Positions 1 through 7,912 of a DNA stretch of 43,412 nucleotides are shown here, one piece after another. Where the stretch lies: assembly GCA_029553955.1 (NCBI GenBank), contig JAKPJZ010000188.1, positions 1 to 43,412 of the forward strand, given 5' to 3'. How positions within the stretch are numbered: the first letter of the stretch is position 1; the number at the start of each line of letters is the position of its first letter. Under the pieces are notes generated by a model, which searched no databases, was not told where the DNA came from, and worked only from the letters and a program-made list of their open reading frames with translations. Origin of the DNA: Chloroflexota bacterium (GTDB taxonomy: Bacteria; Chloroflexota; Anaerolineae; SpSt-313). A program made the translations under genes and the position numbers.

Positions 1-1167
1 AATGCTCTCCGCATCGAACTTGCCCGCCGCCCAGGCCGTCAGGACGGACATCCCTTCCGAGTCAGAGACCAGCAGCCAGGCCGGCCGGCCGCTCCCCTCT
101 ACCTCGCCGGCCACGGAAAAGTAGGTGAGCGAAAAGTTAGTGGTCACCAGGAGCGGAGCGTCGGGCGTGGGGTTGCCGATCTCGTACAGGCCCGGGCTAA
201 CCTGGATGGGCTTCTGCGGGTCGGTGTAGATGTTCTGGCGCAGCGTCAGCAGTGGGTAGACATCGGCTGGCGCATAGTGGTCGAGCACGATGAACCCGGC
301 ATACTTGGCGATGGCCTGGCCGGCCGCGATCGCCTGCTCGCCGGCCGAGGCGCTGTCGCCCGGGAAGGCGATGATCGGGAAGCCCAGCAGGCGCAGGTTC
401 TGCTTCAGCGCCAGGCGGCGGAGCTGCGTCTGTGCGACCAGTGTTGCCGCGAGGCCGCGCACGCCTGGGTCGAGGACGATATCCTCCACGCCCGCGCCTT
501 TGACCTTCTCGACCAGCGCGGCCAGCGCGTTCAGGTCGCCCGTGCCGCGCACGGCGAGCGCTGCCTTGCCGGCGACGGCCGCGGCAGCCATCTCCTGCCA
601 GTTGGCCTCAGTGGCCGCGCAGACCAGGGGCGTCGTGCCCGCGGCTTTCTCCAGGCCGGCCTTGATGGCGGCAGGGCTGTCGCTCATCAGGATCAGCGGC
701 AGGTCGCCCGCCGAGCGCACGGCGGCCATGGCTGCGGCAAAGGCGCCCGCATCGCCCGAGGCGTTCTCTACCGCCACGCCATCGAGCCCAAGCGCAATGC
801 CCACACGCTCGACGGTATAGCCTGCCACCGTGGCCGCGGCCTGCTTGATCTCATCCAGGCTCTGCGTATCGCGGATGCGGGCAAAGAGGCCGGGCTGATG
901 GAAGAAGGTCTTCTCGTGGCGGAAGAGCACCGTCTCGTTGCCCGCCTCGATCTTCTTATGGCCGGCGGCCAGCGTGATCAGGCGGATGGGCGGCGCGGCG
1001 GCCGCCTCGAGCGCAGCCTTGGCTTCATCGGAGACGGTGGGACAGGCCGAGAGCTCGGCCTGCTTGGCGGCCAGCTTCATGGCGAAGGCCAGGCAGGTCG
1101 GGAAGCCGCACTTTTTGCAGTTGGTGCGTGGCAAAAGCTTGTAGATTTCCAGCCCACTCAGAGCCAT
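1..1167 (-). CDS. acsC: Corrinoid iron-sulfur protein large (gamma) subunit, 3' end outside window
   Basis: Large subunit of the corrinoid iron-sulfur protein, which carries the methyl group from methyl-tetrahydrofolate to acetyl-CoA synthase. The N-terminus has the CxxCGxPTC...C four-cysteine 4Fe-4S motif (C17, C20, C25, C42), followed by a TIM-barrel-like segment. The start is the ATG at 1165-1167, with AGGAGAAGG just upstream. The frame is open through base 1, giving 389 residues; the family is usually about 445, so roughly the last 55, part of the cobamide-binding C-terminal region, lie outside the window. It follows acsD by 13 bases, and the two products form a heterodimer. The call rests on the cysteine motif, the context and overall resemblance to AcsC/CdhE. 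Confidence 0.93.
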   Translation of the reverse strand, partial: MALSGLEIYKLLPRTNCKKCGFPTCLAFAMKLAAKQAELSACPTVSDEAKAALEAAAAPPIRLITLAAGHKKIEAGNETVLFRHEKTFFHQPGLFARIRDTQSLDEIKQAAATVAGYTVERVGIALGLDGVAVENASGDAGAFAAAMAAVRSAGDLPLILMSDSPAAIKAGLEKAAGTTPLVCAATEANWQEMAAAAVAGKAALAVRGTGDLNALAALVEKVKGAGVEDIVLDPGVRGLAATLVAQTQLRRLALKQNLRLLGFPIIAFPGDSASAGEQAIAAGQAIAKYAGFIVLDHYAPADVYPLLTLRQNIYTDPQKPIQVSPGLYEIGNPTPDAPLLVTTNFSLTYFSVAGEVEGSGRPAWLLVSDSEGMSVLTAWAAGKFDAESI

Positions 1168-1180
1168 TGTTCCTTCTCCT

Positions 1181-2149
1181 TCACCCTGCCATCAAGCCGG
1201 CGATGGCCTTGGCCACTGGCGCAATGCTCTCGGGATGGCGCAGCACCACGATGTCGGCGCCGGCCTCGATGAGCGTCGTCGCTGTCAGCACTTCCCATAG
1301 GACCGAGCGGGTCTTCCAGTCGCCCCAGGCGGCCGGCACGCCGGTGTTGACCTTGGCTTCCTTGGTGCGCCAGGCCTCCTCGCCGACGGTGCAGATGATT
1401 GGCTGCTGGGTCATGCTGTCGCCGGTGAGCGCGGCCAGGCGCAGGCGCTCCATCACGCTGTAGGTATACTCCAGGCCGTAGCCCAGGGCGCCGGTCGTCG
1501 GGTCCATGAGGATGCGGTCGGGCTCCAGGCGCATGTCGCTGATGAGGATGTTGAGCTGCTTCGCCAGGTTCACGTCAATGGGCGACCTGGCGACGACGAG
1601 CTGGCCGTGGGCCAGCGCGGCGGCCACGATGGTGCGATAGTTCTTGTCTTCGCAGTTGCCGAGGACGATGCGCTCGCCCTTGGCGACCTCGGCCGCGGCC
1701 ACCAGCACCTCGTTGTCCTTCTCGGCCTGCCCGGGCCCGTACACGATGAGCGGCAACCCGGTGGCCTTGAGCACAGCCTGCACCGTGGCCTTGGCCTCGG
1801 CCGCCCCTGTGTCGCCGCTGTCGGGCGAGGCGCTCTTGAGCGTGAGGGCCACCATGTCGGCGCCGAGCTCTTCGGCCTTCTTGGCCCACGTTGCGACATC
1901 CTTGGCGGTATCGCCCCAGGCCTCAAGCAAGAGCGGCGACCAGTCGCCGGGGTAGCGATCCTGGATCTCGACGGCGATCACTGGCTGGCGCGGGATCTGG
2001 CCCTCGAAGGTCAGGAAGGGCAGCGCCCCCTCGCCGCCAACCGACACCGTATGGCTGCGCGTGCCCCCCTCGGCGGCCGTCGCGCCCAGGGTGATCTCGC
2101 GGACGCGCCCCGTCCACCTTTCCTTGGGAATGCTCACCGTCACTGGCAT
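1181..2149 (-). CDS. acsD: Corrinoid iron-sulfur protein small (delta) subunit
   Basis: Partner of AcsC in the methyl-carrying corrinoid iron-sulfur protein (AcsD/CdhD family, TIM-barrel fold). The 322-residue product matches the usual length of about 310-325. Family-like segments include the start MPVTVSIPKERW, a GNCEDKNY segment, the RSPIDVNLAKQLN segment and the DPTTGALGYGLEY segment. The frame is open farther upstream, but the ATG at 2147-2149 has AGGAGA seven bases before it, and the extra N-terminal residues would be encoded by intergenic repeat DNA. It is followed 13 bases later by acsC, so the two are probably co-transcribed. The heptad-repeat region 2187-2316 separates it from the upstream CBS gene. 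Confidence 0.94.
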   Translation of the reverse strand: MPVTVSIPKERWTGRVREITLGATAAEGGTRSHTVSVGGEGALPFLTFEGQIPRQPVIAVEIQDRYPGDWSPLLLEAWGDTAKDVATWAKKAEELGADMVALTLKSASPDSGDTGAAEAKATVQAVLKATGLPLIVYGPGQAEKDNEVLVAAAEVAKGERIVLGNCEDKNYRTIVAAALAHGQLVVARSPIDVNLAKQLNILISDMRLEPDRILMDPTTGALGYGLEYTYSVMERLRLAALTGDSMTQQPIICTVGEEAWRTKEAKVNTGVPAAWGDWKTRSVLWEVLTATTLIEAGADIVVLRHPESIAPVAKAIAGLMAG

Positions 2150-2186
2150 GGATCGTGTCTCCTTTGTCCATGTCGGAGGCGCAGCC

Positions 2187-2316
2187 CGTGATGCGTGATA
2201 CGTGACGCGTGATCCGTGAGGCGTGTTGCGTGTTCCGTCTGCCTGACACCGACAAATGGAACACGCGTCACGTATCACGCATCACGCATTACGCATTACG
2301 CATCACGTCTCGCGCC
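2187..2316. repeat. Inverted pair of degenerate 7-bp repeat arrays (locus 1)
   Basis: The left array reads as about seven consecutive heptads (CGTGATG, CGTGATA, CGTGACG, CGTGATC, CGTGAGG and so on). After a spacer of about 20 bp, the right array reads as the complementary kind (CGTCACG, TATCACG, CATTACG, CATCACG). The arms are inverted relative to each other. On the minus strand the right array begins exactly at the TGA stop of the CBS gene (2317-2319). Four further copies of this architecture lie in the window. Confidence 0.85.
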
Positions 2317-2742
2317 TCACCAGTACCACATCTGGCCACGCATCTCGCGGATAATGTCGGTCGTCGAGAGCACGCCGGTGGCGATCTTGCCCCTGGCGCC
2401 CTGTTCGGTAACCACCAACCGGTGCACCCGGTGTCGAGCCAGCACCTCGATGGCTTCGGGGATGCTCGCGCTGGCCGGGACTTCATAGATCAGCGGGGTC
2501 ATGATGTCCCGAGCCTTATAATCGAGCAGGTTCTTGCCATAGAGGCGGATGACGTCTGTGTGCGAGATCACGCCCTCGATCTCTGTGCCCGACTCGGCCA
2601 CGATCAGCGCATGCACGCCAGTGTCGGCCAGCATGCGCACGACCTCTTTGAGCAAGGTGTCTGGCTTGCAGGTGATCACGCCCCGGTGCATGATGTCTTT
2701 GACCCGCTTCTCGACGGGCTTGCCCTCGGATTGTGCTGTCAT
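2317..2742 (-). CDS. CBS-domain pair protein
   Basis: A 141-residue protein made almost entirely of two CBS domains (a Bateman module), which in other proteins bind adenosyl ligands such as AMP, ATP or SAM. The repeats can be seen as VKDIMHRGVITCKPDTLLKEVVRML... and ARDIMTPLIYEVPASASIPEAIEVL..., each followed by a segment of the VxGVxSxTDxIR type. The ATG at 2740-2742 is chosen because AAGGAGGG lies ten bases upstream; a longer frame would add 13 residues of no family resemblance. It sits between acsB and acsD in the CO dehydrogenase/acetyl-CoA synthase run, which suggests an energy- or ligand-sensing role there. That role is inference. Confidence 0.9.
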   Translation of the reverse strand: MTAQSEGKPVEKRVKDIMHRGVITCKPDTLLKEVVRMLADTGVHALIVAESGTEIEGVISHTDVIRLYGKNLLDYKARDIMTPLIYEVPASASIPEAIEVLARHRVHRLVVTEQGARGKIATGVLSTTDIIREMRGQMWYW

Positions 2743-2777
2743 TTGCCCTGCCCTCCTTACGTCGGTCGATTGGCAGC

Positions 2778-2849
2778 CCATTGGAGAAGGAGGCCTGGTG
2801 ACCAGCCCTGAGCCAGGATATTGGGGACGACCAATCCCCTCTCCAATGG
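2778..2849. other. Inverted repeat in the acsB-CBS gap
   Basis: CCATTGGAGA (2778-2787) is repeated inverted as TCTCCAATGG (2840-2849), just after the acsB stop in the direction of transcription. Smaller complementary pieces (CCTGG/CCAGG) lie inside. It could reduce read-through from acsB or protect the 3' end. There is no T-run, so it is not a typical intrinsic terminator. Confidence 0.5.
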
Positions 2850-2853
2850 CCTG

Positions 2854-5142
2854 CTAAAACAACGGATCCATGGTCAACGCGGGATGGCCCTTCTCCTCGA
2901 GGAAGGGCAGGAGCTCATCGACCGTGGTGGCTGTGCGCTCGTCGGCGATCTTGTCGACGAGGTCGGGGTCGCCTTCGCGCTCAGCAACGGCCTTGAGCTC
3001 CTCGGCCATCGAGTCCTTGAGGAAGCTCGACAGCCAGACGATGCGCTTGAAACCGCCATCAGACGACAGGAACTTTTTGCTGAGCAGATAGTACTTGCCC
3101 ACGCCCATGACGCCGGGGGTCTGCAGGCCGCCGCCGGCCATGCCCGCCAGCGTCGAGAAGGTCATGCCGGCCGGCGTCATGCTCGGGTCCTCGCGCGAGA
3201 CGACCATGATGCCGTTGGCTTCGGGGATGACCATGGCGATGCATTCGAAGCAGCCGCAGGCGGTCATGGGGTCGCGCATGATCGAGTACATGGTCACGTT
3301 CTCGACGGTCTGGTGCGAGTTCTGGTAGACGAACTGGTTCACGCCGTCGTAGATGCCGTACGCTGGGTCGAGGCAGGCGCCCTTCTTGATCGGCTGGTTG
3401 GGCCCGGTGGGGTTGATCTGGTGCGAGGCCTTGCAGTCGAGCCAGTTGTAGGCGCCGCACAGCCCCAGGCGCTCGGGCGAGACGACGCAGACGTGGTTTG
3501 GCGCAAAGCTCTGGCAGAGCGTGCAACTGTAGAACTCTTCGACCGACTCATCGGTCATGCCCGCCAGGCGGATGTTGCGCTGGTTGTAGGCCTCGCGCGC
3601 CTTGGCCAGCCACTCTTCGACCTTGGCCGGCTCGGTGTAGAGCGTCACTTGCACCTTGTCGACGATGGCGCCAAAGTCGGCATGGAAGCGCGCGTGCAGG
3701 ATCTTGCCAAAGTGCTCGAGCCCAAAGCCCTTCTGCGCCGCAGCCTTGGAGATGCGGATCCAGGCGATGTCGCGCTGGCCGATGTGCTGGATGCCCGATG
3801 CGCCGTTGACAAAGTAGTGGACCTGGCGCTCGAGCACCGGCTCAAAGTCCTCCTGCATCTTGCGCCCGGCCACCTCGATGACGATGCCCAGGTCCATGGC
3901 GCCGCCGTCGGGCACGTCGTCAAAGGTGGGGCCGACGATCGTGATCTTGCCATCCTCGACGGCGTCGAAATCGGCCATCTTCAGGTACTCGAAGCAGCGC
4001 GACTCCTTGCCGCCGAACTCGACGCGCATGTCCTGGCGCCGCACGCGCTCGCCCTCGAAGGCCGAGCCGTAGGGCACCGGGATGGGCACTTCGGTGATCT
4101 TGATGCGCACGCCGCGCACCTCGATGGCCCGCTGCACGAAACGGCGCGCCTTTTCGGTGTCGTTCTCGCCGGGGATATCATCCCAGGGCATGCTCACGAC
4201 GTGCTCGTAGCGTGTGATGCCGGTGGGCGTGATCTGGGGGATGACCGTGTCGGCCAGCGTCGGGAAGCCGTAGCTGATGGCGCCGGCGGCACTGGCGTAC
4301 TTGAGGTCATCGACCTCGCCCAGCGCGAGCACAAAGGCAAAGACGCGGAACTTGTTGTAGAGCAGGATGTCGCGGATCTGGCCGCCCTTCATGCCGCCGA
4401 AGGTGAGCGCCGAGCGGGTGGCAAAGCCCAGTGCGTAGATGGCCGAGATGGTGTCGGTGCCGAAGGGGACGATGTAGGTGTCGTACCCCATCTCGACGCC
4501 TTCTTCCATCAACTGGTGGATGATGCTGCGCCCGTTGACGTTGCCGCTGAGGAAGACGAGGATGTTGCGCTTTTGCAGCTCGCGCACGATCTGCACGGCG
4601 GCCTCGTTGGAGCGCGCCGCGCCCACGATGGCGGCAAACCCGGGCATGCGGCCATCGACGAGCTGGATGCCCCAGGCGCGCAGTTGGATGTCGTCGATGG
4701 GGCCGTTCAGATGGCCGCCGTTCTCACCCTCCTGCTGGAACTCGGGCGAGGTAAAGCTGCCGGTGCTGCCGTAGCTGCCGCCCCAGGTGATGGGCTGTGG
4801 CTCCAGGCCGCGGGCGAAGCGGATGCCTTCGATGGCTTCTTCGGCCAGCAGGGTGGCGACGCCGCAGTCGAGCGTCTCGCCCAGGTAGGGCAGCCAGTTG
4901 GCCGTGCCCGGCACCGGGTGCAGCAGGCCGCGAGCATAGTCGAGCACCTGCGGCAGGTCGCCGAGCTTGGAGACCTCCATCCCCGTAAAGCCGAGGATGG
5001 TTGGCAGGTAGTACGCCGTGTTGGTGAAGGCCACCGGTGTATCAGGGCCCAGCTCACGCAGGGCCTTTTGCAGCATCTCGTCGGCTTCCTGGACGATACG
5101 GTTGGCCCCACGGATTGCGGCTGTAGCGATGTAACGAGACAT
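2854..5142 (-). CDS. acsB: Acetyl-CoA synthase (CODH/ACS beta subunit)
   Basis: Joins a methyl group, CO and CoA to make acetyl-CoA at the nickel A-cluster. The 762-residue length is that of the bacterial enzyme (about 730), which includes the N-terminal CODH-interacting domain absent from archaeal CdhC. The A-cluster ligands are complete: C540, C543, C552 and C562 have the same spacing as C506, C509, C518 and C528 of Moorella thermoacetica. The distal-nickel motif C629-G630-C631 lies 67 residues on, matching C595-G-C597. The start ATG has AAGGAG ten bases upstream. It follows acsA by 106 bases and precedes the CBS gene. No cysteine essential to the A-cluster is missing, so the enzyme should be active. 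Confidence 0.97.
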   Translation of the reverse strand: MSRYIATAAIRGANRIVQEADEMLQKALRELGPDTPVAFTNTAYYLPTILGFTGMEVSKLGDLPQVLDYARGLLHPVPGTANWLPYLGETLDCGVATLLAEEAIEGIRFARGLEPQPITWGGSYGSTGSFTSPEFQQEGENGGHLNGPIDDIQLRAWGIQLVDGRMPGFAAIVGAARSNEAAVQIVRELQKRNILVFLSGNVNGRSIIHQLMEEGVEMGYDTYIVPFGTDTISAIYALGFATRSALTFGGMKGGQIRDILLYNKFRVFAFVLALGEVDDLKYASAAGAISYGFPTLADTVIPQITPTGITRYEHVVSMPWDDIPGENDTEKARRFVQRAIEVRGVRIKITEVPIPVPYGSAFEGERVRRQDMRVEFGGKESRCFEYLKMADFDAVEDGKITIVGPTFDDVPDGGAMDLGIVIEVAGRKMQEDFEPVLERQVHYFVNGASGIQHIGQRDIAWIRISKAAAQKGFGLEHFGKILHARFHADFGAIVDKVQVTLYTEPAKVEEWLAKAREAYNQRNIRLAGMTDESVEEFYSCTLCQSFAPNHVCVVSPERLGLCGAYNWLDCKASHQINPTGPNQPIKKGACLDPAYGIYDGVNQFVYQNSHQTVENVTMYSIMRDPMTACGCFECIAMVIPEANGIMVVSREDPSMTPAGMTFSTLAGMAGGGLQTPGVMGVGKYYLLSKKFLSSDGGFKRIVWLSSFLKDSMAEELKAVAEREGDPDLVDKIADERTATTVDELLPFLEEKGHPALTMDPLF

Positions 5143-5248
5143 TGGCTCTACTCCTTGTCCGAGTTACGCTCGTCCGAGATCCAGCAGAGCGGGCCCTCAC
5201 GCCCGCGGTACCGGCGGCATGGGAGCCGCCTCTGCCAGGTGTCGGATC

Positions 5249-7237
5249 TCACTCTGCAGCCGCCTTCGGCAGGCGGTAGATGTTGAGCGGCCGCTGTTCC
5301 GTGGCCGCGGCCAGGAAGTCGCTGAGCGGCGTGTCGCCACTGGTGCCAAAGTGGCCCGGATCATACGGCGTCAGGCCCAGGGCAGCGCGTTTGGCGTCGA
5401 TGTGGGCCAGGGCCCTGACCAGCATTTCCTTGTGATCGGGCACGAACTCGAGCCTGCCGCCGACCTTCTGCGGCCAGACCTCGGTCAAGATGCGCGTGAC
5501 CTCGCTCGAGGCGCCCACAGGAGAGTGCACGCCAAAGATGACATAGGCGCCCGAAGCGACAAAGTAGGTGCCGATCGAGATTGCCTTTTCGCTCATCCAC
5601 TCGGGGCAGAGGCCGACGGCCGGCAGATCGTCGATATCCTCGCCCAGGCCGCCCTCGGTGGCCATTTGGGTGAGCACGGTCAGAATGCGCGAGTTGTCGA
5701 CACATGAGCCCAGGTGCAACACCGGTGGGACGCCGATGGCCTCGCAGACCTCACGCAACCCCGGGCCGGCTGCCGCCATGATCTCGGGCGTCATGTAGCC
5801 GTGCTTGCCGGCGCCGATAGCCGCGCAGCCGGTCATGACCACGAGCACATCCTGGGCGATGAACGCCTTCACGAGCTCGATCGTGGCCTCGTCGTGGGGC
5901 ACACGGGCGTTGTTGCAGCCCACAATGCCCACCGCGCCGCGGATGCGCCCGGCCACGACGGCGTCGTTGAGCGGCCGGAACGAAGCGCGGAAGCGGCCGC
6001 CCTGCATATAGTTGAGGTACTCGTGCGAAAAGCCCGCGATCATGGGGCTCTTGTCGCGCGGGATGAACACCTTGCCGCGGTTGGCAAAGTTGTCGATAGC
6101 CAGGCGCACAATCGCCTTGGCATCGTCGAGGGCCGTGTGCTCGTTGAACTGCATGTGCGTCGCGCCCGGTATCTTGGCCTTGGGCGAGGTAGTGATGAGC
6201 CTGGTGTGGAAACGCTTGCTCAAGGGGGCCAGGGCCTGCATGATGCACTGCACGTCGACGATCATCGCCTCGACGGCGCCGGTGATCACGGCCAGCTCTT
6301 GCTGCAGGTAGTTGCCTGCCGGCGGGATGCCGTGGCGCATCAGGATCTCGTTGGAGGTGCAGCAGATGCCCGCCAGGTTGATGCCCGTCGCGCCCTTGGA
6401 CTGGGCATAGGCGATGAGCTCGGGATCCTGGCTGGCGGCCACGATCATCTCGGAGAGCGTGGGCTCGTGGCCGTGCACCACAATGTTCACCTGGTCTTCG
6501 CGCAGCACGCCCAGGTTGGCCTGCGACTGCAGCGGCGTCGGCGTGCCGAAGAGGATATCCGAGATATCGGTCGCCAACATCGAGCCGCCCCAGCCATCGG
6601 CCAGTGCGGCGCGCATGGCCTGCGTCAGGATGTTCTCGGCATCCATGTCGACGCCGGTGTGCGTGCGGTGCATGATCTCGACAATCTCACGGTCGACCCC
6701 GCGCGGGGCGATGCCGAGCTGGCGCCAAATCGCCTGCCGCTTGGGGGTCGCACGCTTGAGGTAGATAATGTCGCCGCGCTGTTGGCCAAAGGCCGCCAGG
6801 GCCGCGACGCCCACATCATAGGCAATGTCTTCGATACTGCGGCCTTCGGTGGCCACGTCGAGGTAGCCCGCCACCTGGCGCAGCTTTACCGGGTCCTTGA
6901 TCTGATAGCCCTGGACCTCGCCCTTGGCCACGGCCTGCAACACGAAGGCCAGGTCACGGCCATGGTCCGAGTGAGCAGAGGCGCCGCCCGCGACCTCGCG
7001 AGCAAAGTTGCGCGCCGCGACAGTGGCCAGGTCGGCGCCGCACACGCCGCGCACTTCTTCAGGCGCCTTGCCGACGAAGCGACAGGGGCCCATCGCGCAC
7101 ATCTTGCAGCACGCCCCGCCGGCTCCCGTGGGGCAAGGCTTGACCTGCTCCGCCCGGCTAAAGGCCGTGGGGATGCCCTCTCCCTCGGCCCGCTCCAGCA
7201 TGCTTTGCGCAGCCGGATCAATCGTCTTAGGGCACAT
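5249..7237 (-). CDS. acsA: Anaerobic Ni-Fe carbon monoxide dehydrogenase catalytic subunit
   Basis: AcsA/CooS family enzyme, interconverting CO2 and CO and feeding CO to AcsB. It has 662 residues (family about 630-675). The N-terminal cysteines C35, C43, C44, C47, C52 and C66 (motif PCPTGAGGACCKMCAMGPCR) match the ligands of the D and B clusters. The C-cluster ligands appear in order: His of VHGHEP, then Cys of NLAGICC, DVQC, GIVGCNN, VVMTGCAAIG and LHLGSC. GAGKHG follows, as in active enzymes. The ATG at 7235-7237 has AAGGAG upstream. It sits directly before acsB, which supports the ACS-associated type rather than a stand-alone CooS. No cooC nickel-insertion gene is visible. Confidence 0.97.
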   Translation of the reverse strand: MCPKTIDPAAQSMLERAEGEGIPTAFSRAEQVKPCPTGAGGACCKMCAMGPCRFVGKAPEEVRGVCGADLATVAARNFAREVAGGASAHSDHGRDLAFVLQAVAKGEVQGYQIKDPVKLRQVAGYLDVATEGRSIEDIAYDVGVAALAAFGQQRGDIIYLKRATPKRQAIWRQLGIAPRGVDREIVEIMHRTHTGVDMDAENILTQAMRAALADGWGGSMLATDISDILFGTPTPLQSQANLGVLREDQVNIVVHGHEPTLSEMIVAASQDPELIAYAQSKGATGINLAGICCTSNEILMRHGIPPAGNYLQQELAVITGAVEAMIVDVQCIMQALAPLSKRFHTRLITTSPKAKIPGATHMQFNEHTALDDAKAIVRLAIDNFANRGKVFIPRDKSPMIAGFSHEYLNYMQGGRFRASFRPLNDAVVAGRIRGAVGIVGCNNARVPHDEATIELVKAFIAQDVLVVMTGCAAIGAGKHGYMTPEIMAAAGPGLREVCEAIGVPPVLHLGSCVDNSRILTVLTQMATEGGLGEDIDDLPAVGLCPEWMSEKAISIGTYFVASGAYVIFGVHSPVGASSEVTRILTEVWPQKVGGRLEFVPDHKEMLVRALAHIDAKRAALGLTPYDPGHFGTSGDTPLSDFLAAATEQRPLNIYRLPKAAAE

Positions 7238-7344
7238 GGATCAGACTCCTTCTCGTAGGGGCGGCGTCACCGCCTGAGTCGTGTTCACCAACCTGTAGCC
7301 TAGCCCCTTGGCGGCGTCTCCGGCCACAGGTTTGCGAACATGAC

Positions 7345-7674
7345 CTAGTACTTCCGGAAGTCGCCGGACATTTCCAAGTCCAGTCGATTGGTCTGCGTCA
7401 TGCGCACGCCCTGGGCGAACCACGCCGAGCCCTGCGCCGCGTTGGCCGGCGGCTGGGGGAACTCGATCGTGGCCTCAGGATCGTAGCCGGCATCGTGGAG
7501 GGCCTGCAGGATGCGTTCACGCCCGGTTGCTGCCGGGTCGAACGACAGGCGGACATACGTGCCAACCGCGCTGGCTTCGACCTCATGCACGCCCACGGCA
7601 GCCAGCGCCTCACGCACGGCCAGCACGTGGTGGTCGGCCCACATCCTGGGGATCGTCAACGTCAGTTGCTCCAT
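7345..7674 (-). CDS. HMA-fold (heavy-metal-associated-like) protein lacking CxxC
   Basis: A 109-residue protein. Residues 1-70 resemble the heavy-metal-associated ferredoxin-like fold (LTLTIPRMWADHHVLAVREAL, then VEASAVGTYVRLSFDP and ILQALHDAGYDPE). Where copper or mercury binding proteins have CxxC, this protein has A13-D-H-H, so classical thiol metal binding is absent. The C-terminal 40 residues (PPANAAQGSAWFAQGVRM...) are not recognised. The ATG at 7672-7674 has AGGAG upstream. It lies between fhs and acsA with the same orientation. A role in nickel handling or as a CODH accessory protein is possible but is inference from position alone. Confidence 0.75.
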   Translation of the reverse strand: MEQLTLTIPRMWADHHVLAVREALAAVGVHEVEASAVGTYVRLSFDPAATGRERILQALHDAGYDPEATIEFPQPPANAAQGSAWFAQGVRMTQTNRLDLEMSGDFRKY

Positions 7675-7787
7675 ACTGGTACTCCTGTCGCTTGCTCCAG
7701 ATCGAGCTGGAGACGGGCTCCGTGCCGGTCCGCTGCCACGAGGCCGCGGACAGGTTGTTGTACTCGAGACGCCACGTGTGTGCACAA

Positions 7788-7868
7788 AAGCACAAGCTAC
7801 CAGCAGTGAGACCCAACCCGCCGGGTGCTTGTGCTTCAGCAGGGGAGAGCGGGCGCGCTCTCCCCTGC
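7788..7868. other. Nested hairpins in the fhs-HMA gap
   Basis: Two perfect inverted repeats lie side by side. GCAGGGGAGAGCG (7839-7851) pairs with 7856-7868 across a 4-base loop, forming a very strong stem. AAGCACAAGC (7788-7797) pairs with GCTTGTGCTT (7827-7836). On the minus strand these follow the fhs stop (7913) by 44 bases and could end or attenuate the fhs transcript. No U-tract follows on either side. Confidence 0.55.
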
Positions 7869-7912
7869 GTGGCTGTGGCCGTGGACGCAGCGCCCGGCGG
7901 GGCGCCCCGGAC

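Noticed and set aside
2187..2316. Riboswitch or tRNA-like structure in the heptad arrays
   Set aside because: The sequence is short tandem repeats with no conserved aptamer or tRNA arms.
2854..5286. A long open frame on the plus strand opposite acsB
   Set aside because: It is the complement of a well-supported acsB with all A-cluster ligands; the plus-strand translation is Asp/His/Val-rich shadow with no family.
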